A stretch of 64,000 bases of DNA from contig JASDDO010000004.1 in assembly GCA_030015575.1 (NCBI GenBank), forward strand, positions 318,192,654 to 318,256,653, in the 5' to 3' direction. Positions 11,584 to 22,593 of this stretch are shown piece by piece (the stretch's first letter is position 1; the number at the start of each line of letters is the position of its first letter). Under the pieces are notes generated by a model. The model was not told where the DNA came from, made no database searches, and was given only the letters and a program-made list of their open reading frames with translations. The stretch comes from Agapanthus africanus (lineage: Eukaryota; Streptophyta; Magnoliopsida; Asparagales; Amaryllidaceae). The position numbers and the translations under genes were made by a program.

Positions 11584-11882
11584 GCACATATGTGATATGT
11601 GCGGGACCGAGATTAATGCGATATGTGATACCGCATTCTATTCTCACGGTTTGTGACATTGGTCGGTTATATGTGATATAGCCAGGTTATCGGATCAAGT
11701 GTTGATTCGATAAGTTGTTACATTTGATATTAGAATTATATATTTGATATATTAAATTACATTAACTAATATTAGCTCACTTAAGCTTTTCTTTTTCTCA
11801 CATATGATACACTTAACATATATGTGATATATGTTAATTGTTTTCTTTGCACACAAAATATATATGTGATATATATTATTGT
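11584..11882 (+). other. Array of GTG-loop hairpins in solo LTR
   Basis: Odd-length palindromes with GTG at the centre: GCACATAT/ATATGTGC (11584-11602); a 10-bp stem with one mismatch (11615-11637); GGTTATAT/ATATAGCC with one G-U (11665-11683); TTATCGGATCAA/TTGATTCGATAA with one G-U (11687-11713); TTAACATATAT/ATATATGTTAA (11813-11837); AATATATAT/ATATATATT (11857-11877), extendable by CACAA/TTGTG. Stems share no common sequence beyond AT next to the loop. Confidence 0.85.
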
Positions 11883-12301
11883 GTCATGCTAGGTTACACA
11901 TGCAACATGTTAGTATGAGACTCACACCATGCTAGGTTAAAGTTGGGGTTTTATTTGTTTTAAGTAATTCAAACACTTGGATAATGAGTCATGGTTCAAA
12001 ACTTGTAGAAGCTTGTAGGTTTCATTGACTAAGTCCACTTATTTGTCTAGCTTAAGATATTTGTTAAACCAACCCTTAACTCATAGCCATGGTTTAGTCT
12101 CTACAATGGTTAGTGCATGACATACACTCACCATGGTTGCATTTCTAATCTCACTTACTTATTCTTTCATCACTTGTTTCATCTTCTTCTTCCAAAAGAA
12201 AAGAGTTTTCTATGGTTTGAACAAGTGATGGAATTAAGTGAGAAAATGAAAACTAAAATGAGCAAAATTCATACTTCATCATCCTCTACTACTTTCCTTT
12301 T

Positions 12302-14519
12302 TGTAGGGTTATTAGGCACTAGAACAAGGTTCTATAAGGCATCAACCATGCCAAAATTAAATTTTTCAAGTGCCAAACAACCAAAGCAAGGATCTTAACT
12401 AGAGATTAGGCATAAACTTTGCATGAGTAAACAACTTTACTACTAAGAGTTTGGGATTACAACCTTTGCAGTCCGTTCCTTCGCTTCATAAGCTCTATGT
12501 TGAGGTCCCTTCACTGCGATCATCAAAAACTCTGACTCTCGTGAGGCTCCAAAAGATGAATGATGCATCTTGCTTGAAGTCTTCTTGATCTAAGATGATC
12601 TACCTTGAAGAATCTCTAACCCAAGCTTACACTTCACTAAACAACTTATTAGAGAAGTGAACACCCTAATCTAAGTGGCTAGAATAGATGAGGATGATGA
12701 AGTAGGAATTTTGCTCTCTTTTGTTTTCAATATCTCACTTTTATTCACCATTTTTGAAAAAGCTAGTGAAGCTTTTCTACAAGGAAGAAGAAGCAAGAAG
12801 AAGAGCTAATCCTTTTGTGATGAATAATGAATTATTGTTGTGGTTACTAATTCAACCATGAGTTAAGTATGAAGGGTTTAACTCTTGTAGAGAATAAACT
12901 AGAGTTAATGGTTTGGATTGGGTTAACAAATATCTACACAAAAGATCAAAGCTAAAGACAAAGTCAAAGCTTCATGAAGCTTCATGGAAGCTTCATGCAA
13001 AAGCTAACCCTAATCCAAAACCTAACTAAGTTTAAATCCTAATCCATGATTGCATTTGTAACCTTAACTTGTTACAATAATATATATCACATATATATTA
13101 TGTTTTGTAACAAAAGAAAATAATACAATTAACATATATCACATATATCAATGTATTATCCCGTGATAAAATGAATCAATAAAGCGAGCTTATATTAGTT
13201 AACGTAATGTAATATATCACATATATAATTATACATTAAATTATCGAATCAACACTTGATCCGATAATCCGGCTATATACATATAACCGACTAATATAAC
13301 ATGTACCAATTCATCGAATGAACACTTGATCCGATGACCCGGCTATATCACATATACCCGGCCGATATCTCATATCGCGAGAATAGAATACAGTATCTCA
13401 TATCGTATTATTCTCGGTGCTGCACTATCACATATGTGCTCCTACTCCATTTTGCCTGAGCCAGGAAACCTCTGTGTAGGACTCTAAAGAATCGTCAATA
13501 CGCCGGCAGTAGGTGATGATCATATCAAACACCCACAAGTTACAAGCGGTCAGCTAAATGTAACAGCCACCCAGGTATTGAGCGATCAGAAGATCAACAA
13601 GCAAGCATGTACATTCTCCTGTGAATCCAATCAGTAACACTACCGTACAGTCCGGTCTCTTTGTCTGATATGTCTCATATCAAGTCTAGGGGTGGTAAAC
13701 GTCAGACCCCGGTAACTGATAAGTCGTGTCGATGTGAGGCTCATAACAGGTCGAGAAACTACTGATAACTTTTACCAGTAGCACTCCAAATCAGCCCTGG
13801 CCAGGGACTTCCAGTTATAGCCAATCGAACACAGCACAACATCAACTCCCTATATCAGGACAGACGAAACCCCTCCTATCGCTTATTGCCTCTATGTGAT
13901 TCAGGACTGTACCCAAAAGCCACCGTTTTGCACGCCCTCTTGGCTGTGGTGTGATGGAAATTAAAGCACAGTGGGAATCACATAAGACTCTATGACGATC
14001 TCGGGTCTACAGGTTAACCTGTACCAGTGTCACCGGAGAACTGCTATCTGACGATAGGTATAATACTATCTATGAGTTCTCAGCGAGTCCGTTCAGTGTA
14101 CCCAGTCTCCACTGAGCACCCGTACACCATCTTTGATGTCAAACACCAATGGATATGGGATCATCCATCTCCCATCATATGGGTCAAGATGCATATACGC
14201 TAGTCTATTCTGGTGTATCGATGCCCTGTCTCGATACACCCTCGACTAGGAACAGTTATAGGATGTACTCGTTAACTACCCTGGCCCCACTAGTATGATC
14301 TCATCATAGTACTAGTAGTCGAGCATATATCCTAAGGGCTTTATCAACATGTGAGAGTAAGACAGTAAACCAATATAAGTCAACATGTTAAGACAAAGTG
14401 AAACCAAATAGCATACTATCATGTCGAGAAAGAAAGTCCTCACTATATATACCAAAGCATCCACTATAATATACATCATATGTACAACAATGGCCTCTAG
14501 GGCATATATACAACTAACA
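12302..14519 (-). repeat. copia2 3' LTR (left copy)
   Basis: TGTAGGGTTATTAGG...CAACTAACA, 2218 bp. It keeps the CAC-centred hairpin segment at about 13080-13470 that the right copy has lost. Confidence 0.95.
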
Positions 14520-14534
14520 ATCTCCCACTTGCAC
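14520..14534 (-). other. Polypurine tract, copia2
   Basis: The minus strand reads GTGCAAGTGGGAGAT directly before the TGTTAG start of the 3' LTR, the usual plus-strand primer site of plant copia elements. Confidence 0.9.
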
Positions 14535-15709
14535 TAAGGCCAGCTGTTGTAGTATCTCATACCCAACATCCCGAAGAGTCTCTCAAATTGTATCTGGGGT
14601 ATGGCCTCCGTGAGTGGATCCGCAGTGTTGTCCTTCGTGTCAACTCTCCTGACCTCGATCTCACGGAGATCTACTATCTCCCGGATCAAGTGATACCGCC
14701 TCAAAATATGTCTGAATTTCTGATGGGACCTGGGTTCCTTGGCCAAAGCCACAGCTCCATTGTTATCGCAATAAAAAGGTATTGGATGCTCAATGGAAGG
14801 AACCACACCAAGTTCAGTGATGAACTTCTTCATCCAGACAGCCTCTTTGGCAGCATCGTTGGCAGCGATGTATTCAGCCTCCATCGTCGAGTCTGCCATG
14901 GTTTCTTGCTTGGAACTCTTCCAACAAACCGCCCCTCCATTTAGGGTAAAGACAAATCCCGAGTGTGACTTAGAGTCGTCCTTATCACTTTGGAAGCTCG
15001 AATCGGTAAACGACTCCACTTGGAGTTCTCCGTTACCATACACCAAGAACATCTCCTTAGTCCTTCTCAAGTACTTGAGAATGTTCTTCACAGCTGTCCA
15101 GTGACTCTCTCTTGGATCTGCTTGATACCTACTCACTACACTTAGTGAGTATGCCACATCGGGTCTGGTACATAGTATCGCGTACATGATAGAGCCTACT
15201 GCCGAAGCATAGGGTATCCCTTGCATGCAAACTCTTTCCAAATCAGTCTTGGAAGACATCTCTTTAGAGAGAGTGAGTCCAGAGATCGTGGGTTGGTTCC
15301 CACGCTTGGATTCTTCCATACTAAACCTCTTTAGTATAGTGTCAATGTACCTGGATTGGGACAATCCCAATATCCGTTTAGATCTATCTCTATAGATCTT
15401 GATTTTCAAAATGCAGGAGGCATCACCTAGATCTTTCATTGAGAATCTTTGTGATAAGAAGAGCTTGACCGAATGCAGCATAGGAACATCATTTCCTATC
15501 AAGAGTATGTCATCCACGTACAATACGAGGAAGACAACCTTACTCTCTGCAACCTTCTTATATATACAAGGTTCATCTATGTTTTTGATGAAGTCAAACT
15601 CTTTGACTGCCACATCAAAACATATGTTCCAACTCCGTGATGCCTGCTTTAACCCGTAGATGGATTTAAGCAGCTTGCACACCTTTCCGCTATCTACGAA
15701 GCCCTCTGG
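14534..15709 (-). pseudogene. copia2 RT C-terminal half and RNase H
   Basis: A continuous 382-codon frame. The RT part shows LLKSIYGLKQASRSWN, DEPCIYKK and the catalytic YVDDILLIG (about residues 55-64). It continues into the RNase H domain with SFTDSSFQSDKDDSKSHSG (first catalytic Asp region), TMEAEYIAANDAAKEAVW (Glu) and FYCDNNGAVALA (Asp), and ends with RSHQKFRHI and DPLTEAI. It copies RNA to DNA and removes the RNA strand in the virus-like particle. It is separated from the upstream RT half only by one stop codon at 15710-15712, where a CAG Gln codon became TAG. Confidence 0.92.
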
Positions 15710-16990
15710 CTAAGTCATGTACACGCACTCTTCTAAATCACCATTTAGAAAGGCAGTCTTAACATCCATTTGGAAGATTTCGTAGTCATGGTATGCAGCA
15801 ATGGCAAGTAAGATCCGGATGGACTTAAGTATAGCCACTGGAGAAAAGGTTTCATCATAATCCACACATGGTCGTTGACGAAAACCCTTTGCAACAAGTC
15901 TAGTTTTGAAATTCTCAACTTTTCCATCTACACCAAGTTTCTTCTTAAAGATCCATTTGCTCCCAATGGGTTTTACCCCTTCAGGAGCAACATCCAAAGT
16001 CCATACTTTGTTGGTGTACATGGATTCCATCTCAGATCGCATTGCATCCAGCCACTTCACAGAGTCCCCACTCGTGATGGCCTGCTCGAAGCTAGTTGGG
16101 TCATCATCTTCCATGATGCAATCCCTACTCCCACCGTCTATGAGAAAACCGTAGTATCTCTCAGGTGGATGAGGAATCTTACTAGATCGGCGGAGAGGCT
16201 GGGGTTCGTCGGGAACTACTGAATCCTCTGGTTCCACCAAATCTTCAGTTGTAGTTTGTGGTGCTGGAACTTCTTCCAGCTCTACCGCTTCGCCACTAAT
16301 TTCTTTTACAAGAAATTCCTTTTCTAAAAAGGTGGCGTATTGAGAAACAAACACTTTTTGTTTCTCAGCGTGGTAGAAAATATATCCTTGGGAATTCTTA
16401 GGATATCCCACAAACTTGCAAAGAACTGATCGTGTCTCGAGTTTGTCCGGATTTTGCCTTTTGACATAGGCCGAACAACCCCATATCTTAACTCGTTTAA
16501 GATATGGTCTCTTCCCACTCCATATCTCATATGGTGTGGTAGGTACAGATTTAGATGGAACTTGATTCAATAGGTATACTGTTGTCTCAAGCGCATAACC
16601 CCAAAAGGAAATAGGCAACTCAGCATTGCTCATCATAGAGCGCACCATATCTAATAGGGTGTGATTCTTTCGCTCCGATACACCATTGTGCTGTGGTGTA
16701 TAGGGAGGAGTAAGCTGAGAGAGAATCCCATTCTCTTTTAGATAGTCCAGAAAATCATTGCTCAAGTATTCTCCTCCTCGATCAGATCGAAGGATCTTAA
16801 TACTTTTTCCCGTTTGGTTCTCTACTTCGTTTTTATATTCTCTAAATTTCTCAAAAGCTTCAGACTTGTGTTTCAACAGGAATACATGTCCATATCTTGA
16901 GAGATCGTCGGTGAATATAATGAAGTATGAATAACCGTTCCTGCCATGTGTAGACATGGGACCACATACATCACTATGTATCAGTCCCAA
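15710..16990 (-). pseudogene. copia2 integrase and RT N-terminal half
   Basis: A 426-codon open stretch. The rve integrase core shows HSDVCGPMS (first Asp), [13 protein letters not shown] (second Asp region), [11 protein letters not shown], and [18 protein letters not shown] with the catalytic Glu. The linker [17 protein letters not shown] follows, then the RT N-terminus: [55 protein letters not shown]. It ends at an in-frame stop, after which the RT continues downstream. A frameshift near 16990 separates it from GAG_pre-integrase. Confidence 0.92.
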
Positions 16991-17421
16991 GAGTTCTTAG
17001 CTCTTTCTCCGTGTCCACTAAACGGAGTTTTGGTCATCTTGCCTTTGAGACATGACTGGCAAGTGATATAAGATGAAAATTCGAACGGATTCAAATATCC
17101 ATCCTTATGCAACTTGGCTAGCCGTGTCGCATTGATATGACCTAGTCTACAATGCCACAAGAAGGATTCGTTCATTTCTGAACTCTTCCTATTGTGTGTG
17201 TTTTGTATATTAAGTACTGTAGTTTGGTTGAGAATGTATATGCCATTATTTAACGAGCCCGATCCAATCAACTTTTGATTCAGGAAGATGTTCATAACAT
17301 TATCCTGTACTACAAAATTATATCCCTCCTTACTTAATAAAGAAACTGATATAAGATTGCATATCAGGGTCGGAATGTAATAGCATTCGTTCAGAATCAA
17401 TGTATTACTATTTGGTAACAC
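16981..17421 (-). pseudogene. copia2 GAG_pre-integrase domain
   Basis: Contains ILNECYYIPTLICNLISVSLLS, typical of the protease-to-integrase linker. The GAG_pre-integrase zinc-binding module follows: LWHCRLGHINATRLAKL, then ITCQSCLKGKMTKTPFSGHGERA, with His-His-Cys-Cys residues present. It overlaps the neighbouring frames at both ends, which marks two frameshifts. Confidence 0.88.
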
Positions 17422-17828
17422 AGGTTATATTCGCCAACTGCTTTGGCTGCAACATTTGCACCATTCCCTACTCTTACGGAATGATCACCCTCTCCCAGTT
17501 CCATACCTTTACGTAGCCCATGTAACATATTACATATGTGGGATCCCAATCCGGTATCTAATACCCAGGACGTAGAGTGAACTGAGAAACAGTTCTTGAT
17601 AACAAACACACCTGAAGAAGATGCATCAGCATGCTTATTCTTCGTTTGGGCAGCGTGAGAATCCAGATATTCTCTTATTCCCTGCTCGTACTTATAACAA
17701 TTATAAGTGGGAGCGGGACCAACGTTCCCCTGCTCAGTATAAAAAGCGGGTTCGGTCAATACATCCATATTATTATCTTGATTAAGGCCTGATATAGTCG
17801 CTACCTGGAGAGAGAGAGAAGAAAACAC
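17397..17828 (-). pseudogene. copia2 aspartic protease with decayed zinc knuckle
   Basis: The protease active-site motif reads SWVLDTGLGSHICN (about residues 87-100). Upstream lies TEPAFYTEQGNVGPAPTYNCYKYEQGIREYLDSHAAQTK. By position CYKYEQGIREY corresponds to the CCHC knuckle at the Gag C-terminus, but only one Cys remains. The same loss is seen in copia1 and copia3. No Gag capsid domain lies upstream. The true start is unclear; copia3 has an ATG at the equivalent of NQDNNMDVL (62538). Confidence 0.82.
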
Positions 17829-18240
17829 TTTAGCGTATGCTCTTGCAAGATTAGATTGGTTATTATCTTATCTAATCAGGATGGCTCTCAGTGTTTTCAT
17901 TAAATCTTCCTTCAAACCCTAAAAGGTAAGACTAGCCGGGATTAATTACACTTTACAAGTTCACCAATCTTTCGTCCAGGCCAGTGTTGGTACTTTGAGG
18001 GAGCTTCCCCGTGCTTTCGCATGGGCCTAATTAAAGTAAACCTCGTTTTCCCATAGGCATAACCCCGTTAACACCTTTCTAGTTACCTACTTGATCGGCT
18101 AATTATCCTGTGTAAAATTCTCCCAGGAGTAACTCTTACTTGCAGTGGGTATCGGGATCCATCTATCTTATAGAAGGTATGCAATCTTATTGCAAATTTC
18201 AACACTTGAAATTCCCGATAATGCTTTTACCCCTAGCAAC

Positions 18241-18470
18241 TTATGACATTAATATAGTCAACAAATCATAATTGCTAGCCAAGTTCAACCCGTCATTTCC
18301 CGATTGAATTAAACCCACCTGCACGACCCTTAACATAGTCATCAAAGTTGTAAAACTATCCTAATCTAATCACATCTCATGTTTTAACAGATAAGCACTA
18401 ATTAGCTACCGCACACTACGCCTTAACATAGTCAACAAACGTAGTACGAATACTAAGTAATACTTATCTG
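18241..18470 (-). other. Three hairpins with a common loop (copia2)
   Basis: Loops of 19 nt at 18247-18265, 18328-18346 and 18421-18439; the window-strand consensus is CCTTAACATAGTCAACAAA. Stems are TTATGA/TCATAA, ACGAC/GTTGT (weak) and CTACG/CGTAG. The third is enclosed by CAGATAAG (18388-18395) and CTTATCTG (18463-18470). Confidence 0.8.
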
Positions 18471-20203
18471 AAATGACGGAGGGTTACGCAGGTTTTTCAG
18501 AAAACCATGAGTGTAATGAACTTGATATCGTTGTAGAAACAAGTAATTTTGAAAAGGAATGTTTTTGAGGCTTTTCTAGTTTCGCTAAAGAGGTCACTCC
18601 CGGTGAAGGGATCTCGGCTCTTTCCTTATCGAATAAGGTACAGGATATTTCACAAATACCGCTGTGCAAAGCAAGAACTATAGAAGCAATCAAAAACTAA
18701 ACCGTGAGTTTGTAACATCTGCCAGTTTTGCTAAAGAGGTCACTCCTGGTAAAGGGATCTCAGCTCTTTCCTCATCGAATAAGGTGCAGGGTATATCGCA
18801 TATACCACTATGCAAAGCAAACCTGTAGCTACCCTTTTTATAAAGTTTTGATTCTACAACATCTTTTAGGTTTCTTTTCTTTTATTAATCTCATTAATAA
18901 ATCCCATCATTTAAGCTTCCTAAGTATCACAGAAGAAACGAAAGCATTAATATTTATATATCAACATATATATATAGTATAAGTATTCGTCTCAGGCAGT
19001 AATATGATCTCATCACAGAAAAAAGCAGCAGAAGTCAACATATGAAATATTGGATATACTAGGACGTCCGTGTTTTATTTTGAGCCTGTATAAAACATGG
19101 ATTCCACGGTCGCGATGAATAGCCAAACCCACATCTCTAGACCCCTACGAGAGTGGCAAGTAACGGTCCCAATTCTAGGGTTAGGAGACCCGGTCTCGAC
19201 TCCTCGAGATTGTCTCCCACTGGACCCTAGAACCCGGTTACTTGTGCTCTCTGTCTTGGGTCTATCCTAATGCGGAAAAGTAAATGATATACAATGGTGA
19301 CAACAACCTCAACCTGGAAGTGCCCCAATAAAAGAATATTACATACAATAAATTTTACATGAATGAAAAAGAAAACTCTTATCTCACATAAAACCCCCGG
19401 CTATTCAAAACACGACGATCCAATATAACATATCACAGCAACACATAACAACACATGTCATCAACGTAAGTAAATATGCCTATCACAATTGTCGTCGATA
19501 TATAGCGACGAAAACGGTGATATACCACATATTACACTTACGGTCGCAGAAAAGAAAGTGAAAAACTACAACATTTGGAATCCATAAACTCCTTAGACAT
19601 CGTAAACCCGAAATATCACATATTACGGATTTCATGCCTAACTAAATGAATTCCACATATTGTATCACAATCCAGATAAATTGACAATGTTAAACTTTCT
19701 GATCGAATAAACAAATACCCAAGATTTCCCAAATAGCTCAACACTTGAGCAGAGTTCAAAAAGTTCCAGAACATGTCACAGCCCCTATGAACCAGCCGTA
19801 GAAGGGTCAAACCAACGCCTCGCATGTGGCAACGCTAAACTACCACAAACCCTAGGGTTCAGTGGCAGTTTTGACGGTCACATAATCGAGTTAAGGTTAC
19901 GTTCTTCTAGAGGGTCCACAGATACGCTTGCATGATTTTCCGAAAGTTTTAAATTCTGAAAAAATCCAACACTTGAAAGTTTTCCGACATGGGAAAAAGT
20001 GAGTTATTGATATCCGTTCGAACCTTTTAACACGTTCTAAATTACCCGAAAAACTAAATGATGTTAAACTTTCCGATCGAATCAACGAATATAAAAGATC
20101 TCCAGAAAACTCAACACTTGAGTAATATTAAAAATTCTCAGAAGCATGATGTAATACCTACGGATCATCTGTTGAAGTACGATCCCTCAATCCTCATGTT
20201 CTG

Positions 20204-20248
20204 CCGCGGAACCGCCGCCAATAGCTTGGTTTGGCCGCGGTTCCGCGG
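20204..20248 (-). other. GC-rich leader hairpin (copia2)
   Basis: CCGCGGAACCGCCGCCAA pairs with TTGGCCGCGGTTCCGCGG with one mismatch. It lies about 190 bases from the PBS, like the copy at 5853-5897. Confidence 0.8.
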
Positions 20249-20436
20249 TGGCTTAATGGATTTAGGGAGTCGTACTTCTCAGATATCCATAGAATCACCT
20301 GCTTAATTTTCTGAGTATTTCTAATATGGATAAAACCATTTTTTTTTAAAATTTCTAGAGAGGGGGTCAAATATGATGTTTCGGGGTTCGATCGGACTTT
20401 TAACTTCGTATACATTTCGCCTAATGCTCTAGCTAT

Positions 20437-20449
20437 GCTCTGATACCAC
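20437..20449 (-). other. Primer-binding site, copia2
   Basis: The minus strand reads TGGTATCAGAGC next to the LTR edge at 20450; the base after it differs from the full 13-base site of copia1 and copia3. Confidence 0.92.
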
Positions 20450-22218
20450 TGTAGGGTTATTAGGCACTAGAACAAGGTTCTACAAGGCATCAACCATGCC
20501 AAAATTAAATTTTTCAAGTGCCAAACAACCAAAGCAAAGATCTTAACTAGAGATGAGGCATAAACTTTGCATGAGTAAACATCTTTACTACTAAGAGTTT
20601 GGGATTACAACCTTTGTAGTCCGTTCCTTCGCTTCATAAGCTCCGTGTTGAGGTCCCTTCACTGTGATCATCAAGAACTCCGACTCTCGTGAGGCTCCAA
20701 AAGGTGAATGATGCATCTTGCTTGAAGTCTTCTTGATCTAAGATGATCTACCATGAAGAATCTCTAACCCAAGCTTAAACTTCACTAAACAACTTATTAG
20801 AGAAGTGAACACCCTAATCTAAGTGGCTAGAATAGATGAAGATGATGAAATAGGAATTTTGCTCTCTTTTGTTTTCAATATCTCACTTTTATTCACCATT
20901 TTTGAAAAAGCTAGTGAAGCTTTTCAACAAGGAAGAAGAAGCAAGAAGAAGAGCTAATCCTTTTGTGATGAATAATGAATTATTGTTGTGGTTACTAATT
21001 CAACCATGAGTTAAGTATGAAGGGTTTAACTCTTGTAGAGAATAAACTAGAGTTAATGGTTTGGAGTGGGTTAACAAATATCTACACAAAAGATCAAAGC
21101 TAAAGACAAAGTCAAAGCTTCATGGAAGCTTCATGCAAAAGCTAACCCTAATCCAAATCCTAACTAAGTTTAAATCCTAATCCATGATTGCATTTGTAAC
21201 CTTAACTTGTTACAATAATATATATCACATATATATTATGTTTTGTAACAAAAGAAAATAATACAATTAACATATATTGAGCGATCAGAAGATCAACAAG
21301 AAAGCCTGTACATTCTCTTGTGAATCCAATCAGTAACACTACCGTATAGTCCGGTCTTTTTGTCTGATATGTCGCATATCAAGTCTACGGGTGGTAAACG
21401 TCAGACCCCAGTAACTGATAAGTCGTGTCGATGTGAGGCTCATAACAGGTCGAGAAACTACTGATAACTCTTATCGGTAGCACTCCAAATCAGCCCTGGC
21501 CAGGGACTTCCAGTTATACCCAATCGAACACAGCACAACATCAACTCCCTATACCGGGAGAGACGAAACCCCTCCTATCGCTCATTGCCTCCATGTGATT
21601 CGGGACTGTACCCAAAAGCCACCATTTTGCACGCCCTCTTGGACATGATATGATGGAAATCAAAGCACAGTGGGAATCACACAAGACTCTATGACGATCC
21701 TGGGTCTACAGACTAACCTGTATCAGTGTCACCGGAGAACTGCTATCTGACGATAGGTATAATACCATCTAGGAGTTCTCGGCGAGTTCGTTCAGTGTAC
21801 CCAGTCTCCACTGAGCACCCGTACACCATCTTTGATGTCAAACACCAATGGATATGGGATCATCCATCACCCATCATGTGGGTCAAGATGCGTATACGCT
21901 AGTCTATTCTGGTGTATCGATGCCCTGTCTCGATACACCCTCGACTAGGAACAGTTATAGGATGTACTCGTTGACTACCCTGGCCCCACTAGTATGATCT
22001 CATCATAGTCCTAGTAGTCGAGTACATATCCTAAGGGCTTTATCAACATGTGAGAGTAAGACAGTAAACCAATACAAGTCAACATGTTAAGACAAAGTGA
22101 AACCAAATAGCATACTATCATGTCGAGCAAGAAAGTCCTTACTATATATACCAAAGCATCCACTATAATATACATCATATGTACAACAATGGCCTCTAGG
22201 GCATATATACAACTAACA
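20450..22218 (-). repeat. copia2 5' LTR (right copy), internally deleted
   Basis: Homologous to 12302-14519 but about 440 bp shorter. At about 21276 the sequence jumps from AACATATAT to TGAGCGATCAG, skipping what lies at about 13141-13578 in the left LTR. The lost piece contains most of the GTG-loop hairpin array. Confidence 0.93.
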
Positions 22219-22593
22219 CTTTTAGTATAGGGTGTTTGCTTCACTAATTCCATAATTAGTGAAGGGGTAGCTTGGGTTAGTGTCTCCTCGACGTAGATCA
22301 TCTTCGGCCTCGAAGACTTCGATGCAAGCTTCTTCGTTTCTTCATGGGAGCCTCTCTAGAGTCCGGGGGTTCGTGATCGCAGCGAAGGGACTACTACACG
22401 GAGCTATTGAAGTGAAGGACCGGTCTACAAAGGTTGTATTCCTTGTTCACTTTAGATGTAAAGTGTTTGCATTATGTTTCGTCGGATTTTATAGTTACGA
22501 TTCTACGGTTAGGGTTAGCTAGAACGGCAAAAATTTGAAATTGGCATAGACGATGCCTCCCGATAACTTGCTGCCGTGCTAGGCAACCCAACA

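Larger units (their letters stand above)
17829..20436 (-). other. copia2 gag-less structured leader
   Basis: 2.6 kb between PBS and protease with no long ORF, colinear with the copia1 and copia3 leaders. Sense-strand hairpins include 18882-18900 (TTATTAAT/ATTAATAA, GAG loop), 19003-19017 (GAG loop), 18180-18194 and 18163-18173 (AAG loops), 18195-18213 (GTG loop) and 18127-18141 (GAG loop). A 146-bp tandem duplication starts near 18584. Sense transcripts would present this leader before any pol coding. Confidence 0.75.
12302..22218 (-). mobile_element. copia2: complete Ty1/copia retrotransposon, gag-less
   Basis: Bounded by two LTRs (12302-14519 and 20450-22218) and a 5-bp TSD CTTTT (12297-12301 and 22219-22223). 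In the minus sense: PBS, non-coding leader, protease, GAG_pre-integrase, integrase, RT, RNase H, polypurine tract. This domain order is copia. Sequence style ([26 protein letters not shown], 2.2-kb LTRs) suggests the Tork/Angela group, though I cannot place it firmly. By eye the LTRs are about 95 percent identical, so insertion is not very recent. Pol has two frameshifts (near 17420 and 16990) and one nonsense codon (15710-15712). Confidence 0.95.
10502..22593 (+). repeat. Solo copia LTR, split by copia2
   Basis: Starts TGTTAGTTATATG at 10502 and ends GGCAACCCAACA at 22593, flanked by the 5-bp TSD AGTAT. No primer-binding site follows the right end, unlike copia3 at 59986, so internal DNA and the other LTR were lost by recombination. 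Its net length is about 2.17 kb: 10502-12301 plus 22219-22593 once copia2 and one TSD copy are removed. It is of the same family as the copia3 LTR. Confidence 0.93.

Noticed and set aside
12117-12301. Small protein gene at the copia2 insertion site
   Set aside because: The ORF runs from the solo LTR across the copia2 boundary at 12302, so it is a chance frame.
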